Source of the DNA: an uncultured Bacteroidota bacterium
Lineage (GTDB): Bacteria; Bacteroidota; Rhodothermia; Rhodothermales; UBA10348
Length of the DNA: 16,072 bases
Assembly: GCA_937893205.1 (NCBI GenBank)
Contig: CALBJU010000180.1
Coordinates: forward strand, 1 to 16,072
Direction: 5' to 3'
The notes below the pieces were generated by a model, which ran no database searches, was not told the DNA's origin, and saw only the letters and a program-made list of their open reading frames with translations. Position 1 is the first letter of the stretch, and each line of letters begins with the position of its first letter. The position numbers and the translations under genes are program-made. This document shows positions 7,221-12,753 of the stretch, piece after piece.

Positions 7221-7945
7221 CGGTGCCCGGCGGCAATTGCGATCCGTCTCAGTTGAGCGAGAGATCACGAACTCCCTGAGCCGAGTTCCGGCAGCGGTGC
7301 CGCTGGCCGTTTCTCTAGATTGGAGGAAGAAAAGGCTGTTTCCACTGTATCCAACGGGTACTCGCTGGGCTCGTTCATTCGCCCCAACCGAAAATCGGAT
7401 CAGATCGAGAAATCTGAGCCGCTTGGAATAAATGGCCACGGACATCTGGCGATCCGGAAGTTGCCAATCGTGTGAAATCACGGCAACAAGGACATTTGGC
7501 AATTCATAGACAGCCACGATTCGGCTGATTGGCTTCAGGTAGTCATGCAGTTTCCCCATAGCTCGGTCGAGCTCAACGGCAAAAAATGATCGATATGGAT
7601 CTTGGGGGATTCGAAAGTCAGAATCAGGAATCCGATTTCTTCTTCGCACCCGTCCATCATAGGCCAGGTAAAGCACAGTAGCCCCTGGCAGGGCAAAGTA
7701 GATCGATCCTGCGTCCCCGTGAGAAGTGATAACCTGGGCTCTTCCATTAGAATCGCCAATGAGTTAGCATCCGCACGAACCGTCGGCACCAGTCTGCCTC
7801 TTCCTTGAACGCTCGCTTCGAGCACCCCTTGCAAGCTCGGACGTGATCTGAACCCTAGCACTCCATCGTGCCAGGGAATAAATCCAGACCAGTTCAGCGC
7901 ATCTACCGAGATCTCACTCATCAGGTCGCCACCGTCAGTGTCCAT
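7155..7945 (-). pseudogene. Frameshifted, 5'-truncated gene, possibly a beta-propeller protein
   Basis: Two minus-strand reading frames are best read as one broken gene. The upstream frame (7945 to about 7766) gives coherent protein including NWSGFIPWHDGVLGFRSRP and LVPTVRADAN, but becomes low-complexity nonsense afterwards. The -strand frame used downstream is closed by TAA at 7764-7766 and then reads coherently as LIGDSNGRAQVITSHGDAG, IYFALPGATVLYLAYDG, AVYELPNVLVAVISHDW and FFLQSRETASG. A single-base indel near 7764 would join them as RADAN-LIGDSNGRAQ. There is no signal peptide and an in-frame stop sits just before the first ATG, suggesting 5' loss. Alternating short strands with G/N turns hint at a six-bladed beta-propeller, but I do not recognise the family. 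The last 66 bases run antisense to the flippase 3' end. Confidence 0.55.
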
Positions 7946-8020
7946 TCAATCAAAGCAGCGCACATGAATCCATCAGACACGCTTCGGGACGAGTAGGAAC
8001 TACGATTCTTAATGTCGGAT

Positions 8021-8054
8021 GGGCGCGCGGCGAATGCCGCGCGCCCCTTTTTTT
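8021..8054 (+). terminator. Strong intrinsic terminator, plus-strand orientation
   Basis: A perfect 11-bp G+C stem (GGGCGCGCGGC at 8021-8031 and its complement at 8036-8046) closes on a GAAT loop and is followed by T7 at 8048-8054. The T-run lies on the right, so it terminates rightward transcription, most likely from the aroQ-flippase unit that ends 800 bases upstream. On the minus strand the hairpin comes right after the DUF5916 gene stop (8057) but is preceded by A7 and lacks a U-tract. It may still shield the 3' end of that mRNA. Confidence 0.85.
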
Positions 8055-8056
8055 GG

Positions 8057-10387
8057 TCAGACGTGAAACAGGTAACTCACCTTCAGGAAGAATCCGTCTG
8101 CGTTTCTGCGTAAATCCTTGAACCGCTTCTGCCCAACATCGTCGAGTGTAGATCCGTATCCGAGGTAAAAGAGCGTTCCGGGGTTCGGCCGGTAGCTGAA
8201 AAGCCAATCCATTCTGAGTTCGTTGCTCTGGGAATCTTCAGTCAGTTCTCCGTCGATTCTTATCAGACTGCCGTTCCTATCTCTCAGTGCTGACTGCTCG
8301 CGCGCAGCGTACTGCCCGATCACTCGAAAGAAAATATCCGAGTTAAGCTGGTACTCCAGTTTCAGACGGGGAATGATTTCCTTGGAAAACTGCGAATCAT
8401 CGAGCCTCCGCTCCAGCGTAAAGTGCGCCATCTGAAATGACGCTCTGATCGAGGAGGTTGGCCGAGCATCCAGTACGAGATTATATCCTCTGCTTCTGCC
8501 CTCTGACGCTTCAGCGAACAGTGGTGTCTGTCCTCGAGAGGCGGAAACGGAAAGCGTGAAAATCTGATACGTGGGTGTCGTAAATCCAATAGAACCTCTG
8601 AACTGATTGGATTCCTTCTTCGGAAATTGAAGCGGGATCTGGCCTTCGGGTACGATGCCGCCGGTAACCGTGTAGCCAGCATAGTTGTCGGCTTCGTACG
8701 AAAAGAAATTGCGTGTAATGGTTCCATTCAGGCGCCATCCACCCCTCAAAGTAGCCGACGGAAACCAACTCTCTCCCCCTTCAATGGGACCGCGTGAGGT
8801 GTCGTCATAATCCCATATTCGAGTGACGCCGCCAAATCCGCCCCAGGTCTCAACCAGTGCACCTTCTTCACCGTAAAATGAAATCCGATTGAACGAATGC
8901 AGATTGATTATTCGGGTTCGGTTAACGAATCCTGCGGCTGCCTCGAAATCTGGTGCAATGGCATTGATCCCCATGTTGAATCCCCAGCTACGGCCCGTCC
9001 TATCCCAGGTAAGACTTGAAAACGAACCCGATACTGCATCTCCGCCCGTCTCTGACCAGGACTGGACGGCCTGGGCCTCTATGTAGTACATGTCATGATG
9101 ATAGATGCGCGTATCCAGACCGACGAGCCGTGAAAAATCCGCTCCCTCCTCGCGCAGCGTCACAACGCCGCCGAGCGTGTTGTTTCCGCTCAGATCCCTT
9201 CGCAGTCGGGTTACCGCAAAGAACGGGGTATCGGTCCCCGATTCAGAATACTTCTCGTCCTCGGCCGCCAGGATAGTCGCGACATTCAGCTTTCCGAACT
9301 TTCCGGCGAGCTTTGCCCCGACCACCGGCGCCACGATTCTTCGGGTGTAGATCATCTGGCCAGGAGTGTCAAACAGCTCGAGCCCTTCGAGAAAAAACGG
9401 TCGTTTTTCTGGAAAAAAGAGGGCGAAGCGTTCATTCAGCACTACCTGCCCCACATCGGCTTCCACCTGCGAAAAATCAGGGTTGATCGTGCCATTCAGG
9501 GTCAGATTCTGTCGGATACCCCATTTGACGTCGGCTCCGAACTGGGTGTCATTGCCGTATTCCCAGTCACCATTGTCAGCCTCAGATCCATTCAGTGAAC
9601 TCGTCACCGTGGGAGTTAGATCGAGAACCAGTCCCCTTTGCATGTCATGCAGTCCTATCAGTTTTCCCGACTGAGCCAGAAAACTTGACCTCGCTCGAAT
9701 GGTGGGTGCCCAGGAATCCTGAAATCCGGAATGCTGCACTTTCCGCAGGACGTGAAGTCCCCAGTCCTGAACGGTTGCGTCTTGATAACGCAGGCTCTTG
9801 AAGGGTATCCGCACTTCCACCTCGTACCCGGTCGGCGTCAGACGACCAGCGGATTCGAACGTGTAGTCCGGATTCAGGTCGACGTTTCCGTCCAGAAAAT
9901 TGATAGTGTTCGAGCCGCCACCCGTCGCGGATCTGCCGCCGGCACCTCCACCAAACGCATCAGCGCGTGTACCATCCGCCTGAACTCCCAGCGGATTGAC
10001 GCCAAACAGATATCCAATCTGGTTATCGTTGTTCGTGTCGAGAAGGATCTGAATCTGGTCCTCGCTGGCAATATTATCGCGATTGGCCTGCGTCGCTCTG
10101 ACCACATCGCCATGTAATTCTGTCGCCCGAACTCCGAAATAAATGGCTTCCGCAGAGTACCAGACCAGGACCTCGGTTGGATCCGACGCGGGACGACCAT
10201 CTACAGGCTGATACTGCGAAAAATCAGTCAGACGAGCGGCCTGGGACCACACCGCGTCTGTCAGCGCTCCATCTATTTCGGCCACCGCCTCGATTCGAGG
10301 GATAACTACATCGATTTGATTGGAGGTCCCGCTATTGGGAGGGGCCTGTTGAAAAAGAAGGGTAGTAGCCAGAAGTATGGCGTGCAT
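8057..10387 (-). CDS. CBM9-like / DUF5916 outer-membrane-type protein
   Basis: This 776-residue exported protein has a short signal peptide (MHAILLATTLLFQQA). A stop lies six codons upstream, so the ATG at 10387 is the first possible start in frame. Residues about 30-230 form a carbohydrate-binding-module-family-9-like beta-sandwich: EIDGALTDAVWSQAARLTDF, VLVWYSAEAIYFGVRA, DQIQILLDTNNDNQIGYLFGVNPLG. From about residue 235 to the end is a DUF5916 region with the hallmark FFPEKRPFFLEGLELFD and TRRIVAPVVGAKLAGKFG, followed by many amphipathic strands typical of an outer-membrane beta-barrel, ending VSYLFHV. The family is widespread in Bacteroidota and Gemmatimonadota without established function; links to peptidase or TonB systems are only suspected. 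It appears to be transcribed alone. Confidence 0.9.
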   Translation of the reverse strand: MHAILLATTLLFQQAPPNSGTSNQIDVVIPRIEAVAEIDGALTDAVWSQAARLTDFSQYQPVDGRPASDPTEVLVWYSAEAIYFGVRATELHGDVVRATQANRDNIASEDQIQILLDTNNDNQIGYLFGVNPLGVQADGTRADAFGGGAGGRSATGGGSNTINFLDGNVDLNPDYTFESAGRLTPTGYEVEVRIPFKSLRYQDATVQDWGLHVLRKVQHSGFQDSWAPTIRARSSFLAQSGKLIGLHDMQRGLVLDLTPTVTSSLNGSEADNGDWEYGNDTQFGADVKWGIRQNLTLNGTINPDFSQVEADVGQVVLNERFALFFPEKRPFFLEGLELFDTPGQMIYTRRIVAPVVGAKLAGKFGKLNVATILAAEDEKYSESGTDTPFFAVTRLRRDLSGNNTLGGVVTLREEGADFSRLVGLDTRIYHHDMYYIEAQAVQSWSETGGDAVSGSFSSLTWDRTGRSWGFNMGINAIAPDFEAAAGFVNRTRIINLHSFNRISFYGEEGALVETWGGFGGVTRIWDYDDTSRGPIEGGESWFPSATLRGGWRLNGTITRNFFSYEADNYAGYTVTGGIVPEGQIPLQFPKKESNQFRGSIGFTTPTYQIFTLSVSASRGQTPLFAEASEGRSRGYNLVLDARPTSSIRASFQMAHFTLERRLDDSQFSKEIIPRLKLEYQLNSDIFFRVIGQYAAREQSALRDRNGSLIRIDGELTEDSQSNELRMDWLFSYRPNPGTLFYLGYGSTLDDVGQKRFKDLRRNADGFFLKVSYLFHV

Positions 10388-10522
10388 CGGGGATTGGATT
10401 GTTTACAGGAATGACGCGCGATCTGCAACGGAGAAGCCTCGAGTTCGATCCATGCCCGATTCTCCATGGGAGATCAATACAATATCCCGACAAAACCAAC
10501 CGACCCAGTAGTGGGGCAGAGA

Positions 10523-11302
10523 TTACTCCTCGACGATAGCGAGAACCCGGAGGGGGCTTCCGCTCCCATCCACGATTTTCAGGGGTGCGGCGAATACCAC
10601 GGCACCCACAGGCGGCAGCTGATCGAGATTGCACAAGCTCGCGAGTCCCAGTTTGCCGGCTCCGTGCATGATGTTATGATTCGAGAACGGAGGGTCAAAT
10701 CCACCCGCCTGTCCTGCATCGGTGCCGACCGTTTCGACGCCTACACCGGTCACGTCTCGGTCGTGGGCAAGTAAACGGCTGGCCTCCGGGCTGAACCCTG
10801 GACTGTGGGGACCGTCGTCCTCCACGTTCAGAAACTCGTCGTTGCCAGTGCGATGACTCCAATCGGTTCTCAGAAGGACCCAGGCGCCTGCAGGAATGCG
10901 TCCGAATTTCGACTCCCATTCTTCAATCCCCGCTGGAGTCAGAAGAAAGTCTGGATCCTCGCCGACCTCCACCGATACATCGATTACGCACGCCGGGCCG
11001 ACAAAACGTCCCGGTGGAATGGAGTCGCATTTGTTGTCGGGAAGGTCACGACCGGAGATCCAGTGTCCAGGAGCGTCAAAATGTGTTCCAGTATGTTCGC
11101 CAAACGAGAGCACGTTCCAGTACCAAGCTGGGCCGCCATCATCAAATCGGGAAATAGTTTCGATCGTTACTCCCGGTGAGTTGGCAAACGGGGGAGGCAG
11201 ACTGATCACCGGTGTGTCGGGTCCGAGTGGCTGCGAGAGGTCGACGATCTTGAGCGAGCCATCGTTAAGCGCAGAGACAAGTTGTGCTAGTAGGCTACTC
11301 AT
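10523..11302 (-). CDS. Cyclase-family metal-dependent hydrolase (kynurenine formamidase-like fold)
   Basis: This 259-residue protein belongs to the cyclase family (PF04199 type), which includes bacterial kynurenine formamidase KynB and isatin hydrolase and hydrolyses amide or ester-like bonds using divalent metal. The signature HTGTHFDAPGH is at residues 70-80, with its three metal-binding candidates His70, His74 and Asp76, plus His80. Downstream are VGVETVGTDAG (188-198), NHNIMHGAGK (208-217) with candidate His209/His213, and SLCNLDQLP (222-230). In KynB-type enzymes a metal-binding Glu lies before this last motif; here Ala221/Ser222 occupy it. The ATG at 11302 overlaps the preceding ThDP-beta gene by 8 bases, with GGAG six bases upstream as ribosome-binding site. 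It is the last gene of a three-gene operon; the substrate is unknown. Confidence 0.9.
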   Translation of the reverse strand: MSSLLAQLVSALNDGSLKIVDLSQPLGPDTPVISLPPPFANSPGVTIETISRFDDGGPAWYWNVLSFGEHTGTHFDAPGHWISGRDLPDNKCDSIPPGRFVGPACVIDVSVEVGEDPDFLLTPAGIEEWESKFGRIPAGAWVLLRTDWSHRTGNDEFLNVEDDGPHSPGFSPEASRLLAHDRDVTGVGVETVGTDAGQAGGFDPPFSNHNIMHGAGKLGLASLCNLDQLPPVGAVVFAAPLKIVDGSGSPLRVLAIVEE

Positions 11303-11894
11303 TTACATCTCCAATAGGTTTTGAATCGCCCATCCGGCGTAATGCGCGTTCGAATTCGAATCTGTTTTCCAGCATATGGGGATCGATGAAAAAACTCTTC
11401 GGCCCAACTGGCTCCACTTTGGCTACGATGGTTGTGAGCTCATTGGATGCGAGGGCCATATCAACGCACTCACGCAATTCTTCGACCCTCTTGCATGTTG
11501 CAGTTCGGGGCACACCCGACTCGCGTGCGATTCCTTCAATATTGGCTACGTCTGCTGTTGCGGTGGTAAAACTGACGCCAACCGAGAGCAGGACTTCGTT
11601 GTCAAAAACGATTTGGACCAGGTTTGGAGGCCCGGATCGGGCCATGGTACTGAGTCCACCTAAATTCATCAACACAGATCCATCACCGTCGAGCACAATC
11701 ACTTTCAGGTCGGGCCGCGCCAGAGCAATACCGAGCCCCATCGAGGAGGCCAGGCCCATAGCGTGTTCGAGGTAGAAGAAATTTGGGCGGTGGCCGCACG
11801 CAAAGAGTTCAGCGGCCGTGGCACCCATAATCGTCACTACGACGTGGTCAGCTATCGCAGGGTATATGGCCTGTATGGCATCAATTCGCTTCAT
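11295..11894 (-). CDS. ThDP-binding (beta) subunit of a split 2-oxoacid decarboxylase, ComE-like
   Basis: This 199-residue protein is the C-terminal, diphosphate-binding half of a thiamine-diphosphate enzyme encoded as a separate subunit, as in sulfopyruvate decarboxylase ComDE. Residues 65-100 contain the ThDP/Mg motif: VIVLDGDGSVLMN starting the GDG at 70-72 and closing with FDNE (Asn99). Before it is HAMGLASSMGLGIAL (44-58), comparable to GSMG-type segments in ComE and phosphonopyruvate decarboxylase, but with EHAMG where GSMG is common. After it is a VGVSFTTATADVANIEGIARESG stretch typical of the family. The alpha-subunit gene ends 6 bases upstream and the cyclase gene overlaps its 3' end by 8 bases. 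The substrate cannot be named from sequence; sulfopyruvate is only one possibility. Confidence 0.87.
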   Translation of the reverse strand: MKRIDAIQAIYPAIADHVVVTIMGATAAELFACGHRPNFFYLEHAMGLASSMGLGIALARPDLKVIVLDGDGSVLMNLGGLSTMARSGPPNLVQIVFDNEVLLSVGVSFTTATADVANIEGIARESGVPRTATCKRVEELRECVDMALASNELTTIVAKVEPVGPKSFFIDPHMLENRFEFERALRRMGDSKPIGDVNE

Positions 11895-11900
11895 GACTCG

Positions 11901-12419
11901 CTAATTGGCGTCCTCCCACATCAGATCGCGGCACAAAAGCAGCGCTACCGGCCTCAAATTCGCGGAGGAAAGTGTCATGGCGTCCTGGATGGATTTTTTG
12001 ACCACCGAAGGCGAATCCAGTCTTTTCCAAGGAATTCCGAGCGCATCGAGCACGGGAATGGTGACGCCACCGCCCTCGGTCTGCCAGGGATCCGTTTCAC
12101 CAAACTCACCTCGAAAACTTATGAGCATCAAAAGGGGTATTCGGTAGAGCTGCGCCAGAGAAACAATGCTGTTTACACTCGCAAGAAAACCGTGATTTTG
12201 CATCAACATCGCCGAACTCACGCCAGCAAGATGAGCGCCTGCAGAGATCCCGATCCCTTCCTCCTCCTTTGCGAGACGGACAAGAATCATTTCCGGGTCA
12301 TCATCCGCCAGACCAACGAGATGTACGAGCCATGTTTCGGGCAACGCCGACACCAATCGCACTCCTGCGCTCTTGAGCGCATCATAAATCAGTTGAGAGT
12401 TTTGACTGGAAACGGGCAT
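11901..12419 (-). CDS. ThDP pyrimidine-binding (alpha) subunit of a split 2-oxoacid decarboxylase, ComD-like
   Basis: This 172-residue protein corresponds to the N-terminal (PYR) domain of ThDP enzymes and should pair with the adjacent beta subunit. It shows SALPETWLVHLVGLA (24-38), then VRLAKEEEGIGISAGAHLAG (47-66), where a glutamate of the EEEG cluster (52-55) is the expected partner of the ThDP aminopyrimidine. MLMQNHGFLASVNSIVSLAQLYRIPLLMLISFRGEFGE (71-108) follows, matching the MQNSG..N....L..Y..PLL.LIS.RG pattern of ComD and phosphonopyruvate decarboxylases. It is the first gene of the minus-strand operon. An AGGAG lies about 30 bases before the ATG, too distant for an ordinary ribosome-binding site, and no better start is apparent. 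Confidence 0.87.
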   Translation of the reverse strand: MPVSSQNSQLIYDALKSAGVRLVSALPETWLVHLVGLADDDPEMILVRLAKEEEGIGISAGAHLAGVSSAMLMQNHGFLASVNSIVSLAQLYRIPLLMLISFRGEFGETDPWQTEGGGVTIPVLDALGIPWKRLDSPSVVKKSIQDAMTLSSANLRPVALLLCRDLMWEDAN

Positions 12420-12451
12420 GTGTAGTCAGGGCCAGGTGGGTGCGATCTCCT

Positions 12452-12481
12452 GCTATTTTCGCGTTGCGAACGTCAAATAGC
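12452..12481. repeat. Nested inverted repeat, candidate operator
   Basis: Outer arms GCTATTT (12452-12458) and AAATAGC (12475-12481) enclose inner arms TTCGC (12458-12462) and GCGAA (12466-12470). The element is 33-62 bases upstream of the ThDP-alpha start. It has no T-run, so it is not a terminator. An operator or a 5' leader hairpin are both possible. Confidence 0.4.
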
Positions 12482-12629
12482 TACCGGAAGCGCTAAAGAA
12501 TACCGTTTTTTGCCCTCAATTTCTTCACGCCACCGATTTCTATCTGAAAGGCACAGCTTCTAGTGAGCACACGAATCCTCCTCGTATATCCTGCAGTAGT
12601 TGGCAAACATGCTATAAAATCGTTGGCTC

Positions 12630-12737
12630 ATGACGACGGATATGGCCACAACCGTCCTTTTATCGGGGACCGTCACTGTCTACATTCTGTACCGATGGCC
12701 CTTGGAGGCGAGACAACGCTTCCCGTCCCTGAACTAA
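12630..12737 (+). CDS. Possible 35-residue single-pass membrane peptide
   Basis: This short frame opens with ATG and stops at TAA, ending 16 bases before the cytochrome lipoprotein start. It would encode MTTDMATTVLLSGTVTVYIL followed by YRWPLEARQRFPSLN, that is, one hydrophobic segment (about residues 6-21) and an Arg/Trp-rich tail, as in small single-pass membrane subunits. There is no convincing ribosome-binding site, and at this length the frame could be chance. A longer GTG-initiated frame (12563-12757) overlaps it and looks less protein-like. Low confidence. Confidence 0.22.
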   Translation: MTTDMATTVLLSGTVTVYILYRWPLEARQRFPSLN

Positions 12738-12753
12738 AGCCCTTTCTTGACGC

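Larger units (their letters stand above)
12420..12753. promoter_or_regulatory. Divergent intergenic region between the ThDP operon and the cytochrome lipoprotein gene
   Basis: These 334 bases hold the 5' regions of two divergent transcription units. Next to the ThDP-alpha gene is a nested inverted repeat (12452-12481). TTGACG read on the minus strand, inside that repeat, could be a -35 element for the operon, though no convincing -10 follows. On plus, a TATAAA at 12613-12618 could be a -10 for the lipoprotein gene, but no -35 fits at normal spacing. A 35-codon ORF of doubtful status lies at 12630-12737. No RNA gene or other element is recognisable. Confidence 0.4.

Noticed and set aside
7210..7808. 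Short plus-strand frames opposite the broken gene
   Set aside because: Their translations lack motifs, while the minus strand reads as coherent protein. They would lie on the possible antisense transcript but are not supported as genes.
9874..10200. Minus-strand frame of 108 codons inside the DUF5916 gene
   Set aside because: It is the same region read in another frame. The DUF5916/CBM9 motifs prove the 8057-10387 frame, and this one gives arginine-rich nonsense.
10388..10522. Possible terminator for the cyclase operon, CCCA-CTAC-TGGG followed by a T-rich stretch on the minus strand
   Set aside because: The stem is only 4 bp and the T-run is interrupted, so it is not distinguishable from chance.
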